Shown: positions 1-12,060, counted from the first letter of the stretch. The stretch: DNA of 64,000 bases from Gambelia wislizenii (GCA_030847615.1 JAUMIR010000003.1:287798265-287862264), one strand, 5' to 3'. Made by a program: numbers and translations. The notes: generated from the sequence alone by a model not told the origin.

Positions 1-894
1 ATCCCTGATCCCCCCCCCTCAATAGAGGTATCCAAAATTAATTTTTGAGTACGTTACACAGCCATAATACAAAAATAAAAGTAATCAAAAGTGTTTGTTT
101 ACACAGTCAACCTAAAAGACTTGAATGTCTTTGGACATTCTTTGCTATCTTTCCCCCACATATATATTCAACAACAACAAAATTCCAGGTCACAGTAAAA
201 ATGTGCTTTTCTTTATTTCCTTTGGCTATTTGAAGTTTGTTACTTATTTTTTCAATCCAAACTAGTTGCCATACCTTACTATACTTTAGAGCTCTCCAAA
301 ATTGAATAATGACCAATCTGGCAGCTACTAATAAATAACTAGTTAAAAGTTTGTGAGATGCCTTTTCATTATCTCCTTGAAAGAAACCCAGGAGGGCCAG
401 TTCTGGTCTTTGTAAGATGCTGGTTACTGATATTATTTATTTCTTCAAAGATTCCATCCCAAAGGGATATAAATTAAATAAGTAAATTATGAACGAATAA
501 ATACTGTTTAGGGTTTGGAGAAATAGATTTTAGATGGGTCAATTTATATGACAAATGCCCAGAGAAGAACACAATCATAGATTGTTGTGCAAATGCAAAT
601 AAATATATGTACTACAAAAAGCACCGTATAGTTGTATGATAAAAGCTGCATATAAGCCAGTGAGAGCCTCCCCAGTACTGTGGTCCACCATGTTTATTAT
701 ATGAGGAATCCTCAAATATCTGAGGGTGGCTTTTGTCATTTACCCAGAGGTTTTGAAAGTATGCAGGTAGGGATTGACGTGGTAGTTATCACCAAGTAAC
801 TAATTGCTTGATTATATTTGGCATCCACTATATGCAACTTGAATCAAGGAGAACTGCTTCACACAATCAGTCACTGCTATGGAATCATTTAGAT

Positions 895-1029
895 CAGCCT
901 TCCTCAACCTAGTGGCTTCCAGACATTTTGGAGTATAGCGCCTATAATCCCTGACAATTGGCCGTGTTGATTGGATCTTTAGGACTCATAGTCCAAAAGA
1001 TTGTTAAGGCATCTGGTTGGAGAAGGCTG
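895..1029. mobile_element. hAT-type miniature inverted-repeat element
   Basis: The ends are inverted: CAGCCTTCCTCAACC on the left and an AGAAGGCTG end on the right. The interior has the lizard MITE layout, with a 'lesson-like' left arm (title-case: TTCCAGACATTTTGGA) and a right arm reading ACTCATAGTCCAAAAGAT. The flanking octamers 887-894 and 1030-1037 agree at 5 of 8 positions, compatible with an old 8-bp hAT target duplication. It has no coding capacity. The same family recurs at 9955, 39955, 41155, 42925 and 45465. Confidence 0.55.
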
Positions 1030-1045
1030 CTCTAAATTGTTAGCA

Positions 1046-1047
1046 GA

Positions 1048-1101
<54 letters not shown>
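1046..1101. repeat. (TA)n(GA)n compound microsatellite
   Basis: About 25 bases of alternating TA run directly into about 30 bases of alternating GA. It sits in the ADAMTS5 intron and has no coding content. Confidence 0.9.
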
Positions 1102-1103
<2 letters not shown>

Positions 1104-1389
1104 GCTAGAGAAGTAATGTGAGTTTACTCTTGTTGCTATGGTTCATGCAGTCACTCAGGTGCTGGAATGGCATGATAAACTCCACTTTTTTTTAGTATCA
1201 GGGGATTTTTTTAGAAGAAATCATATGAGCCAGAAAAAATTAGGCATTCACATGGATCATGTGGTTGTCCAAGGTGGGGAATCTGCATGATGGAAGTAGC
1301 CGAGGAATTTTGCTATGGATCTGAACTGATCCCAAGACTTAGAAGCTCTTCCCTATCCTTTCCCATACAGTCACATGCAGTGGTTGTTC

Positions 1390-1560
1390 CTACTACTATT
1401 ACTACTACTTCCCTTTATTTATATCCTGCCTCTTTCCTAAGACTGGAAGTCAAGGTAGCTTACAAATTAAAATGTTTACAAATATAATTAAAAAAATAAA
1501 AGTAAACATTAAAATACAATTAAACTATTAACCCTATCAAAACAATTTAAAACATATATT
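1390..1560 (-). mobile_element. LINE 3'-tail fragment (L2/CR1-like)
   Basis: The sequence TTTATTTATATCCTGCCTC, then a stretch resembling 'AAGGTAGCTTACAA', then A-rich and AAAT-rich sequence, is the reverse-oriented 3' tail seen again at 62560, 21720 and 44955 in this window. Only the non-coding tail is present. The family assignment is from memory of amniote LINE tails. Confidence 0.45.
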
Positions 1561-1974
1561 TAGGGGAGCCACAGACACTTTTGAGAATCGATGAAAGCTA
1601 TTGAACCCCTTCCCAGATAAATACAATTGCAAATAAAGGGAAGGAAATGGAAGAAATAAACCCTTTTTTCAGCCAGGTTGCAGACCACCAGAAGCCCATG
1701 GACCCTAGATGACAAACTCCTGATCTAATTGAACAGCTTGTTCCATTAGAGCAGCTAACCTCCTGTGTTGTCAGACATTTCCAACCTTCAGACAGTATTA
1801 CTTTATTAGAGACATAGATTCAATATATTTGGTGGTGGAAAGTCAAGAGGTCAGAGAAATTGGCAATACTCCTCTTAGTTGGATTTTTATCCAAGAGAGA
1901 ACAATTCCAGAGGTTGACAACTAACCACCAAAGGCTCTTTCGCAAGCCTGGCTTACAATATTTTCTAGTTATCA

Positions 1975-2012
1975 TTTTATTTATTATTTAAATAAATAAA
2001 TAAATAAATAAA
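1975..2012. repeat. (AAAT)n tetranucleotide repeat
   Basis: A run of TTTATT followed by about six AAAT/AAATA units. It lies about 270 bp upstream of the ADAMTS5 terminal-exon acceptor and may be the decayed tail of a retroposon. Confidence 0.85.
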
Positions 2013-2276
2013 TATCATTTTTGTGATGTTCTGATATCATGAAGTATTTGAATGTTCCACCAACTGCAAATAAATAGGGAGGTAAGTGATCTGTTTCCCT
2101 TAGCTTCAGTGGGATAAAGATTAACTTATCTTCCCCAGAGATGCCTAGAAGTGGCAAATGCATTCAAGATTTGACACAGATTATAATCAAGTAAGCGATA
2201 AACTTCCATTGGCTTCAGTCAGTTTAGAACAGACCCTCATTTATTCCTCACTAATATGTACCTTTCTGTGTTTCAG

Positions 2277-2847
2277 TAAGGGCTATACAGATATTGTGAA
2301 AATACCAGAAGGAGCAACCCACATCAAAATACGACAGTTCAAAGCTAAAGACCAGACTAGGTTCACAGCTTACTTGGCCCTGAAAAAAAGAAATGGTGAG
2401 TACCTCGTCAATGGGAAATATATGATCTCAACCTCAGAAACCATCATTGACCTCAACGGAACTGTCATGAACTACAGTGGCTGGAGTCACAAAGATGATT
2501 CTCTGCATGCAATGGGACATACAGGCACGAAGGAAATCCTGATAGTACAGATTCTTGCAACTGATCCAACAAAGCCAGTGGATGTCCGTTATAGTTTCTA
2601 TGTGCCAAAGAAACAAACCCAAATAACAAACTCTGTCACCAGCAACAGCAGCAGCAACAAACTGGCACCTCCGCTCACACAGCCCCAATGGGTGACTGGA
2701 CCATGGCTTTCTTGTTCTCGAACATGTGATACAGGCTGGCATACAAGAACTGTCCAGTGTAAAGATGGGAATGAGAAATTAGCAAAAGGATGTCCTCTGT
2801 CTCAAAGACCTTCCGCATTCAAGCAGTGCTTGCTCAAAAAATGTTAA
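2277..2847 (+). CDS. ADAMTS5: ADAMTS5, terminal coding exon (aggrecanase-2 C terminus)
   Basis: This exon encodes the C-terminal 189 residues, plus one base of a split serine codon, of a secreted zinc metalloprotease that cleaves aggrecan and versican in the extracellular matrix. The acceptor CAG ends at 2276. The first T completes a codon begun as AG in the previous exon, giving S-K-G-Y-T-D as in known ADAMTS5. The first two thirds are the spacer domain (G-A-T-H-I-K-I-R-Q-F-K-A-K-D, then L-A-L-K-K-R-N-G-E-Y). The end is one thrombospondin type-1 repeat (P-Q-W-V-T-G-P-W-L-S-C-S-R-T-C-D) finishing in K-Q-C-L-L-K-K-C and TAA at 2845-2847. A single C-terminal repeat after the spacer, and near-identity in wording to mammalian ADAMTS5 as I recall it, separate it from ADAMTS1, ADAMTS4 and ADAMTS8. 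The O-fucose motif has Asp where Gly is usual, which is also the family state in ADAMTS5. No break is seen. The gene is incomplete here because the upstream exons are outside the window. Confidence 0.95.
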
Positions 2848-3580
2848 CCTGTGGTTATGGGCTTCTTCAAAAGAAGTCTCCTTAAGTCATAGTCGACAGA
2901 TTGACATAAGATCTACCTGGGTGCAGAGAAAAAAATGAACACTTCAAGATACTTTCATATCGTCTGAAATTATGGGCAGAATCTGCCTATTTGGACCAAA
3001 TGAAAATATGCACTGTTCTGGATTATAGTGAGGTGATCTTAATATGTCAAATGCACTAAGCATTAGTTGTTACAAAGCCCTTTGTATCTGCAAATAAGAA
3101 GAGGATAAACCAGTGAATGGGTGATCATGAGATATCTGAAAGTTACAGAATCATCTCCTTTTTTTTTCACCTACCTCTAACACAGTACATCCTTAGACAA
3201 CTTGTCATACTTACCCATGATACCACAATAGCTTCTTTTATACTATTTGTAAAAACCTTTACTTTGGTATGTCACTTTATATCACTTGCTGTTCTTGTGA
3301 AAGAACAACAGCTTTTCTGTATGACACAAGTGATTGACCAAAGTGTGTCTGCAGCCATTTTGGACTCCTTTGCCTTTTAAAACAGATGGCTGTGGATATT
3401 TTACTGGAAAATTAAGAGCTTGCTGCTTTAAAAAAATACATTTTTGACAACAGGAAATACATTTTCATTCTAGGAATTTCCTGACAACAAAGTTTTGTTC
3501 TATCTTAATGCCTCTTTAATGAAAAATGTTCATACAGGCACACCTCTGCAGCAATAAAAGCAGCTGCTGGAATGCATCTT
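2848..3580 (+). other. ADAMTS5: ADAMTS5 3' UTR (minimum extent)
   Basis: Non-coding sequence follows directly after the ADAMTS5 stop. The first good poly(A) signal is AATAAA at 3552-3557. Mammalian ADAMTS5 has a much longer 3' UTR of several kilobases, so the transcript may continue well past this point, up to the first SINE near 7970 or beyond. The sequence alone cannot fix the end. Confidence 0.5.
3552..3557 (+). terminator. Candidate poly(A) signal of ADAMTS5 (proximal)
   Basis: Canonical AATAAA about 700 bases after the stop codon, followed within 40 bases by AAAAAACAAAAAGTGGGAGG. It could be a proximal site. Later AATAAA motifs occur near 8405 and 8440. Confidence 0.35.
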
Positions 3581-6500
3581 TAAAAAACAAAAAGTGGGAG
3601 GGATACTTTTTTTTCTGGATTAACAATTTAGACTATGAGAACAATGAAAATTACAAAAGACTCAATCCAGTTGTGTAGAACATAAGTTGGAATTGTGTGG
3701 CCCTCCAGAGGTTGAGGGACTGCATCTCCTAGCATATCTCACAATTGGTTATGCTTGTTAGAGCTGCTGGGAGTTTCAGTCCAACCACACCCAGAGAGCC
3801 ATACAATTCCCACTGCTGTCACAGGAGATAGACAAATGGAGAAAGAGACAAGCGGGATGGAATTAAGTATGTGGGAGCAGCATCTACAATAGGAATGGAA
3901 AACTGTGAGAAGCAGCATTCCTTGGGGGTAATTCATCAGGGCTCTGTGTCAGGAGTTGGCAGCCCTGACAGGCAGCTTCCTTCTCTCTATGCCTCTTTCT
4001 CCCCATTCTCCCCATCCAGCAGGCTACAAGGGGAAGAATCACTCTTAGAGGCCTAACCTGATTCCTGCCAATAGGGGGTAGCAACCACGCCAAGGCCTGC
4101 ATAAGGCCTTTGGGAGAACATGTCACCCACCTTTTCCAGTAGAGAGGAAGGACTGAGAGACACTGGATCAGTCCTTAAACATCTCCTGACTTAGATATTC
4201 TGAAACATGTTCATACGTTGTTTCGCTGTTAGTTTCATTGTGGCTACCAGAAATCTAACATGTAATTAATCTCTTACCTACTGAAAAAGCTATGATGAAT
4301 TTTAAAAACACACCATGTGTCTTGCATATAGCAAAATATTTTGTACAATTATTTTAATTCTGGGATATATTTTACCATTCAGATTCACCAGTCCAGAGAT
4401 TTGCTTATGATCAGATATGAACAGAGCTGTTCTCTGCACAAACTGCTTCATTATTTCCATGGAGGATGTGCTATCTTTTGCACATTTAGGTTGGATCCTC
4501 TCATTGAATGGAAAGAAGCAGTCTTTTAATTGCAGCTCAAAACTCACATGTCTGTAAACAATATATAATTGGGGGCACCCATGTACATTATTTCTTGTTG
4601 CTGTGGATATTTTAGTTTTAATTTTTTAAAACAAAAGGAGGATTTTATTTTTTGACACATTGCATATTTTTGTAGATTAAGAATGCAGTCCTATACCCAC
4701 TTTCTTGGGAGTAAGCACTATTGAAGTCAATAGGATTTACTTTTGAGTAGCTGCAAACAGAATTGAGTAGACCCATAAAAGCCACAAGAAATTCAAGTCA
4801 CATTTTGATGTCATCATTGTAGCCAATATTAAGTATTGTCATAGAGCAAAGAGTATTTTTTTCCAATCATAGACAAATATTTTCCATTTTAGAAAGGTAA
4901 CATAGATACCTCATCTGAAGTCTAGTGAAATCAATTTACTTTTGGATCATATTTATATATTATGGATGAAAATATTAAATATGAAGATATAATAGAAATG
5001 AAAATAGATTGCACCTCTGTTCACAGTGCCTTCCATAAATATTAGAAGTATAAATAATTCTAAATTCATAAATTTCCATTGGAATTCTTATGTATTTCAG
5101 TGGGATCAAGGTTATAGCCAAATCATCCAAATTTAATTTTCATTAGAATTTTGATCTAAAATATTTGCACATCTATGTGTGACTCCATAACCAGGTCCTG
5201 ATGCTGATCTGAAATGGTGGTCAGGATGCATCCTATGCATAACATTTCTATTCTGATTCAGAAAATTTGAGGGAAATAGTTCCAGTGTTAAACCACTCCA
5301 TTTATGTAAGCCTTGTTGACTTGCATGAGGATAACAGCTGTGTGATACTTGGAGAATGGGATGGTTAGGTAGAGTGAACACTGCAACTCAGTAGTAAAAG
5401 TTATCACCTCGCAGTTTCACTTGTGTTCTTGACTAGTATTCTGACTTTGTAAAAGCCACTCATCAGTGATGACTGGCAAATAGTTGTCCTTTCACGTCTC
5501 CAGATTATCACCAATTATAGAATGTAGGTGCACTTATTAGGTACACCAATATAGAGATCCAACTAATGGGTGTTTATGTTTAAGCATTTAAACAAAACTA
5601 TTTTCTTCAATGCAGTTCTAACTATGTGCAATTAGATACTGTATGATTAGTTGCAGCAGAATGGGGATAGGAATGCACATCCATTGAATTTGGTTAAAGG
5701 GCAATGCAATATACACGAATAACATCCACATTTGTATCAGGCTTGGTCACATTTGGTGGGGCTGAGGCCCAATTTTTCACCAACAGCAGCCACCATAGGC
5801 CATACCCAGTCCAGAGATACAGGGGCGGAGGGGTAGAAAAATCCAAAATCAATCCATTTCTGGAAATCATTTTTGGTTTAGGGGCATTGGACTCTAGGGC
5901 ATCAGAGTTGTATTATCAATGGAGTAATTGGGGCAAATGCTCCAGGGCCCTCAGTGGCTAGGGACATGCAACACACTTCTTGTCCTGTGGTACTGTTAAA
6001 GAAAGAAATGCTTCTGACAAGAAAGAAGTGTAATTTTCCCCTCCCTGCAATAATCCCCAATGGTTATCATGTTTGCTGCCTACCCTAACTCCATTTCCCA
6101 GATACAGAGTGAGTGAAAAAGCAAATAATGCTTTGGAGTCACTGACTCTAGGACTCTGGCCTCAGCCATGCCACCAGGAAAAAGACAAGATGCCCAGGCC
6201 TTCCTCCGTCAGTTGTGAATGGTGCTGGCTCTGACCCAGAGGGGGGCTCATGCCTGCCCTGCAGTGCCACGAAGGCTCATTCACTGTACACCCAAAGTAG
6301 GTCCTGCAATGGGAGAGACTACACATGTACATAAAGGGGGGCATTTGGGGGACTTCTCTAGATCCCCAACTGTCTTAATCCAGATTTGGGCCTTATAATC
6401 CCTCCCATGCAAAAACAACTGGTCCTAAAGGTTTCTCTTCTTTATGTTTTTCAAAAATCTTCCCAGGTGCTCTATGGGGACCTGAGGATCAGAAAAACTG

Positions 6501-7969
6501 CCCTGTAGCCTTATGCAGCTCACAGTGATATATGGATGAATGATTACATTTTCGGTTCCTGATTCAGAGAGAGATTCATATATGAAAGATAATTATAGAT
6601 AAATCTCTTCTGGATTGCAGGGGTATCTGTGATACTATCAATATTTCTGTGACTGTGGGGTTCAGAGAAATAGTGGTTTACTAACATCCTTTGAGTCATA
6701 CCCCATTCCAAATTTTGAAGATTTCTGGGTTAAGATTCTTCAGTTTCCCTCTGGTACTATTAAATAAAATCCAAAAGAACATCCTCCTTAAGGGGAAACA
6801 TTTCCCTGCTGAGAAAGGATGTAGCCCTTTCTTCCACTTCCTCAGGATGCAGCCAATTTCTGTTAAAGGAGGAGAGGGTCAAAGGAACAAAACAGGAGAC
6901 AAATGTCTAGCTGGTGCCAATCTTCACCATTTATTCTGTCGATATTATTTGAGACATCTTATTCAGCACCATCTTCAGGTTTATCTCTCTTTTTTCATTC
7001 CTTTTCCTTTAATATTTCCTTAAACTCCTTATGAAGAGAATCTGGGGGTGCTAGAAATATGCAGATTGCCCCCCATCCATGGACGATATGTTCCCAGACT
7101 TCCAAGGATATGTGAAACTGCATATAATAGCAAACTACCATAGAATACCATAGAATCATGCTGGAGGACCTAGAAAATTTTTGTGGTCTCTGGTCAACTG
7201 TGAAAGGAAGTCATGATGGAGGGCTTCCCGATGCCTACAGAGACCACATCCAGCATGACTCTAAGGTCCTTCAGATGCCTATAGATATCTTTTCCCCCAT
7301 ACTGAATGTGGGGCGGAGGGTGACCTGTATGATGTAATATCAGCGAATCACTCTTCCCATACACTTTTGCCACAGTGGGCAGCTTTGGACTGAACATTTG
7401 AGAGCAGGAAAGGGAGAAATCAATGGGCTACTGAAGTTGATAGGCCAAGCAAACAGGTGGCACAGGGGTCTAATTTACATGGCATGGGGAAGTTAAACTC
7501 AGATTTTTAAAAAGCATGAAAATAATGTGAATTTCAGTTTGCTAGTTGTAGCATGACAGTTTGACAAGTGTGACGTGGTAATCATGGTTAATTTTGGCAA
7601 AAACAAAAACGATTGAAAGAGGTATATCTGTTTTGATCTGTTTCTACACCCTACTGTATTACTACTTCTTCGTTATACCTCCAGTTCTCCCACACTGCTT
7701 TGTGTGATCATTAAAATGAGAAACTAGTGCCAGTTATGTCACTTTATATTTTCTCTGTTTGACACAAGTTAGTCCCATGGACTCAGGAACTATTCAGTGC
7801 CTATCTATTTCTCTGAAAATCCTAGCAAAATGGAAGTCTACTGAAATCCCAGATAATTTCATGATTCTGAGCAACTGTAATTGGTAGAGCCATGCCAACT
7901 AGCCTTCCCATTGAATTGGCAAAAAAATTCTAAACTACCCCAGAAAAATAAGCTGTAATCTTGGATGGT
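3581..7969. other. Non-coding stretch after ADAMTS5 (possible long 3' UTR)
   Basis: No convincing exon was found on either strand; open frames are under 110 codons and have no domain. About 3680-3830 resembles the hAT-like miniature elements (CCCTCCAGAGGTTGAGGGA, then GCTGGGAGTTTCAGTCC). About 4684-4765 is one copy of a dispersed repeat with GGGAGTAAGCACTATTGAA and TCAATAGGATTTACTTTTGAGTAG as half-matching arms. The rest appears unique and AT-rich. Confidence 0.5.
4684..4765. repeat. Dispersed hairpin repeat (GGGAGTAAG...GACTTAC family)
   Basis: The core reads 'tcctatacccact...gggagtaagcac..ttgaa' followed by 'tcaataggatttacttttgagtag', so the two halves are partly inverted. Related copies are visible near 10655-10740, 35125-35215, 35730-35800 and 46655-46770. 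I do not recognise the named family. It is a very common type of old retroposon relic in squamate DNA. Confidence 0.45.
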
Positions 7970-8212
7970 CCAGCATAGTGCTATAGTTTGAGTGTTGGAC
8001 TGGAACTCAGGAGATCAGGGTTCAAATCCCCACCCAGCCATGAAAACCCACTGGATAACCGTGGGCATGTCACACTCTCTCAGCCTCAGAGGAAGGCAAT
8101 GGCAAACCTTCTCTGAAGAAATCTAGCCAAGAAAAACCCATGATAGGTTTGCCTTAGGGTCACCATAGCTCAGAAATAACTTGAAAGCACACAATAACAA
8201 ATTGTATTCATG
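7970..8212 (+). mobile_element. Sauria-type SINE, full-length copy
   Basis: The head is tRNA-like: a box-A-like GTTTGAGTGTTGGACTGG and a box-B-like GGTTCAAATCC. The body reads 'ccactggataaccgtgggcatgtcacactctctcagcctcagaggaaggcaatggcaaacc' in short stretches, and the tail ends 'aacttgaaagcacacaataacaa', which is BovB-like. This head-body-tail order is that of Sauria SINEs, transcribed by RNA polymerase III and mobilised by BovB LINEs in squamates. It is a main reason for assigning the window to a squamate. Confidence 0.85.
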
Positions 8213-8567
8213 CCACATGATATTGTATGACACACATAAATAATAGTGGCTGGAAAATACCCTGTTAAAAAAATCTTTTTAACAAGTTTAGACATAGCTG
8301 ATTTCCCATAGAAACTGTTTATTCCATGGAATGGAAGTGGGGGAGGAGATGTTGGTTACTGGTCACCAGTGTAAAAATAATATAGTAATAATTTTTTAAA
8401 AAAATAAACACACAAGTAAAAATAAACATAGCACTGAAAAATAAATAATTTATTGTTTTTACAAATTGGTATGTGAATGGATGTAATTGATTTATTTATT
8501 CTTATTTAACGTGAAATGCCAATTGTGAAAAATCTTCTATATTTAAATTGTTTTGCTATCAATTCTT
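8213..8567. other. AT-rich non-coding stretch
   Basis: Very AT-rich, with several AATAAA and TTTATT motifs around 8400-8460 and no open frame of note. Some of the AATAAA motifs could be distal ADAMTS5 poly(A) signals, but nothing singles one out. Confidence 0.4.
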
Positions 8568-8590
8568 TGTCTCTCTCTCTCTCTCTCCCT
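8568..8590. repeat. (TC)n microsatellite
   Basis: A short run of alternating TC followed by a pyrimidine-rich stretch. Confidence 0.8.
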
Positions 8591-8828
8591 CTTCTTTTCT
8601 TTTTTAAATTTATACCGTTATATTTGAATGGAAAGTACTATGTGAATTTATCAACGTACAGCACTGGTTGCTTTTATATTGTTTTTGTTTGATTTTTTAA
8701 ATGGAATGTGTGTGTGTATGCGAATGCGGTATGCGCTGGTGTGAGTATGGCAAATAGTATGAATAAAAATATTTGGGTGTATGGCAGTGTGGGTGTGTCA
8801 GATATATAAAGAAACAGAATGCACACGT

Positions 8829-8868
8829 GTGTGTGTGTATATATATATATAATATATATATATATATG
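8829..8868. repeat. (GT)n(AT)n compound microsatellite
   Basis: Alternating GT passes into alternating AT with one phase slip (ATAATATAT). Open frames across it read as repeated I-Y-I and are artefacts of the repeat. Confidence 0.85.
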
Positions 8869-8869
8869 G

Positions 8870-11590
8870 ACACAGACATATTTTTCAGCAGTAATTTCTC
8901 CTTAAAAAAGAAAACTATAGTGAAACACATTATTCTCATTGTACTATTTGGTAAAAGCCAAAAAACTTTCAGTATTGCTAAGAGCCCTGCCATGTCACCT
9001 TATTCTTTTAAGGTTGAGGGAACAGTTTGTATGAATTAGGTCCCATGTGGTTCAGTGAGGAAGAGACCAGCAATGCTACCAACTTCCTGCCATCCATGAA
9101 AATGAGGGGAGTTGCTGGTTTGCCCAAAATTGGCTTGGACCCAACTGGATTACTTAACAGAGGTGGCTTCCCATGCTAGAATAGAATAGCTCACTTTTAA
9201 AGCTGTTTGCACTGGTGTTATTCTTTTGAAAAACCAGTCATGGCTAGTATCTTCTGCGTCAGTGTGATGGTTAATCCACTTTGCATTTTAGTCTGAGCTT
9301 TAACTCCATAGTGCTGAACCCTATTCCCAAAATATGACATGGGAGCCCCCAGCCACCACAAGAAACAATTTTCAATGGACAGTAACTGCTTCCATAATAA
9401 AGCATAGTTACCATATGCAGGACAGTCAGCCCCATTTTATATTAGCTATTTTTGTTTTCCTTTGATAACCCTGCCTCTGGGTGGCATTACAGTCATGCTC
9501 ATTGCTTTCAGTGGGGCATGAACGGGACTTTAATGATAATTCTGAGGTTTGCTCATCCATTGTTCTTCACATTTTGAATTCTTTGGGCATATAACTTAAA
9601 ATAAGTGCCTTAAATAGGAGAATTTATCAGGGGTTTCCTGGTATACCTGCATTATTAAGACAAGAACCAAAGTGTTTTTTCTCGTGCGTGGATATATCGA
9701 TGGAGCTGTTTCATGTCTTCCTCAGCAAAGCTCTTTAAGGTGACCTGAAGATTGTGGAGAGCTCTGTTAGCAAATCGCCAAAGAAATAAGTATTATTTAC
9801 CCTCACTGAAAACTATAATGCCCAAGAATGGGTGGAGGATTACATTTGGGCCCCAGGTATTCAGAGAAACTGCTACTCAACTAAGGTATCAAATGAATTA
9901 CAACATATTAACAAGGTATCTTGTGGAATTGGCTTCCCTTAAATCGGAGATGGAGAACATGGCCTTCCAAATGTTGTTGGGCTGCAACCCATCATTTCTT
10001 GCCACTGGCTATGCTGGCTACGTTGGGGTCAGTGACAGCATTTGCATCCAACAACATCTGGAGGCCATCAACCATAAATCTGAATGAAAATGCTATAATT
10101 CCTGTGCCACTTTGGAGTAATCTTGCCATAGTCTCATCAATTGAATGGCTACTTCTGTGGTACAGATATCTTCTTTGGTGCAGAAATATGCAACAATAAT
10201 AGCACAAACCATAAATTATGCTAATATATTTTAAATTTGATTCCTCTTGGAAACAGCCATGCCTCCAACCATCTCTTTTTGGTATACTGTCAACAGCTGG
10301 TAGTTCTATCCATATGGTTCCAAAAAAGTAATTCTTGGTTCAGACACAAGATCTGAAAGAGCTAAAAGGAAGGTGTGTGTGTGTGTTTTCATTTGTCTGT
10401 TTTTGAGAATAACTAGATCTAGAATTGACCACCATTTCACAGCAGCCAAACAAAGGGAAGAACCTGGCTTGGGTACTACAATACAGAAAAGCACAGACAC
10501 TTCATACTGCTATAGAAATGTGTGTGCAAATTATTTTGCTGACAGCATTCTGCACAGTCACAAAAAGTCTATTAATTTCCCTCACATTATGAATGCCCAG
10601 TTTTTATATAAGTGCAAATCTGCAAGGACCAGGAATCAGTTTTTTTGCAGTGAAATCTTGTTCATGTCTACTCTGAAGAAAGGTTCATTACATTCAATGG
10701 GTTTTAATCCCAGATCAGTGGATGTATAGAAATGCAACCTTAGAGTGTGAATCAAAAATGTAAAAAAAAAAAACCTTTAGCGTGAGAACTGCAGTTTATT
10801 TACATATTGTAAAATATCGACACTTGCACATAACATATTTTTCAATACATGGCATCCAAACAAGAAAAGCAGTTTCATTAGTTTTTTCTTCTACATGTGA
10901 GTTTATTTTGTTTTATACAACTACCACTCTATCCAGTTTCATGATACTTTGTTTTTAGCCTTAGCAAATACCTATAAGCATTTTATTTTATTTTATTTTT
11001 AAGTAAAAAATATTTAAGTACAGTTTAATTTGTACTTAAATATGTGCCTTCATATTAACATTATTGGTGGTGGGGAGACATTCAGGAGCAGTTTGGCAAA
11101 TAAACACTTTTAATTTTATATTAATTCAGAAATGATTATTGTGCCTATTACACTGGCTTTAGTGGAGCAATATAGAAATTGAAGTAAGAGTTTACTTTGC
11201 TAATTGTAAAATAAAGTCATCATTTTACACTGATAGGGAAATCTTGAACAGCAATACTCCTAAAATGGGGGAAAGTGACTTGCAATCCCCAATCATTTAG
11301 CTCCACTTTCCAATTCAAAGCTGAAACATAACACAGATTTTAAATCATGCACTCCAAAAAGGGACACTGAACAATTGTATGCCAGCAAAAGACATTTATA
11401 AATAATTGAGTATCTGCAAACTATATGTTTCTATATCAAAATACATACTGTATACAGACAAGGAAGATGATCTGTTCAGTTCTTATGTACATAATATTTA
11501 TGTATTACTTCCATTACATCAATCAATGTCCAAACTTGATTTCACTAGACTTGACAATTTATATCAATATGCCTGTCTGTTAAATTAATG
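8870..11590. other. Non-coding stretch with a few repeat relics
   Basis: No exon or domain was recognised. It contains a hAT-like miniature element (about 9955-10075), a dispersed hairpin repeat (about 10655-10740), an A-run near 10762 and a TTTTA run near 10983. The rest reads as unique AT-rich sequence. Confidence 0.5.
9955..10075. mobile_element. hAT-like miniature element relic
   Basis: The left arm GGCCTTCCAAATGTTGTTGG and right arm CCAACAACATCTGGAGGCC are inverted copies around a body reading 'ctatgctggctacg'. This is the same layout as the copies at 41155 and 45465. No target duplication can be stated with confidence. Confidence 0.5.
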
Positions 11591-11599
11591 ACAGAATGC

Positions 11600-12060
11600 A
11601 AAATATGTTTCACAATTCAGAGAAGCTATTGAAATCCACAAACACCTGGACAACTTCAACAGGAAAGAAGAAACCCTAAAAGTAAACAAAATCTAGCTTC
11701 CAGTTGTGAAAAACAATAGAATCAAAACTCAACACTTACAAAGGAATTCCACCCAGGGATGGGGATTTCCAGCAGATAATGCATCATCAACCAATCATTA
11801 GCCAAAGAGACACTAATCCTTGCATTTCTACATCCAGAAACTAACCATTCAAATACACAAATTTACATATCCTTCCCAACCTTGATTCACAGTATATAAA
11901 CACCATGCACACTCCTACGCAACCATTCTCTGAAGATGCCAGCCACAGATGCAGGTGAAACATCAGAAGTAAACTCTTCCAAAACATGGCCTCACAGCCC
12001 AGGAAAAACCAAGGAAAATCAATGGATGCTGGCCATGAAAGCCTTCAACTTCTCATTGAG
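11600..12060 (+). mobile_element. Penelope-like retroelement, 3' end
   Basis: Around 11624-11670 the + strand reads A-I-E-I-H-K-H-L-D-N-F-N-R-K in one frame. This matches the conserved end of the GIY-YIG endonuclease of vertebrate Penelope-like elements as I recall it. Downstream are a TATA-like AGTATATAAA (11891-11900), a hammerhead-like motif (11926-11970), and the characteristic tail 'ctcttccaaaacatggcctcacagccc' and 'atgctggccatgaaagccttcaac'. The same tail recurs as inverted hairpins at 30133 and 60679. The copy is 5'-truncated and its reading frame is broken. Confidence 0.65.
11926..11970 (+). ncRNA. Hammerhead-like ribozyme motif in Penelope-like end
   Basis: The order is a stem I left strand TTCT (11926-11929), CTGAAGA (11930-11936), a hairpin with GCCAGC and GCAGGT arms around CACAGAT (11938-11956), GAAAC (11957-11961), ATC, and a stem I right strand AGAA. 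These are the conserved pieces of a type I hammerhead with a minimal stem III, and Penelope-like elements are known to carry hammerheads. Against it: one extra T follows the core, stem II has an A-A mismatch, and the cleavage-site triplet is ATC rather than GTC. Activity in this copy is doubtful. Confidence 0.35.

Larger units (their letters stand above)
1..2276 (+). other. ADAMTS5: ADAMTS5 last intron (3' part)
   Basis: This stretch precedes the splice acceptor of the terminal ADAMTS5 exon and shows no ADAMTS-like coding sequence in any frame. It ends in a pyrimidine-rich tract and a CAG acceptor at 2274-2276. It carries a hAT-type miniature element (895-1029), a TA/GA microsatellite (about 1046-1101), a LINE 3'-tail fragment (about 1390-1560) and an AAAT-type repeat (about 1975-2012). 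The upstream exons of the gene lie outside the window. Confidence 0.8.

Noticed and set aside
7970..8045. Possible tRNA gene from A-box and B-box-like motifs
   Set aside because: There is no cloverleaf-forming acceptor stem, and the sequence continues into a SINE body and BovB-like tail. The same applies at 21292.
8697..9039. Open frames on both strands near 8700-9040
   Set aside because: Their length depends on a GT/AT microsatellite that translates as I-Y-I or H-T-H repeats.
11600..12060. Possible cellular GIY-YIG nuclease gene
   Set aside because: Only a short broken stretch is present, followed by a Penelope-type tail that recurs elsewhere in the window, so it is a retroelement relic.
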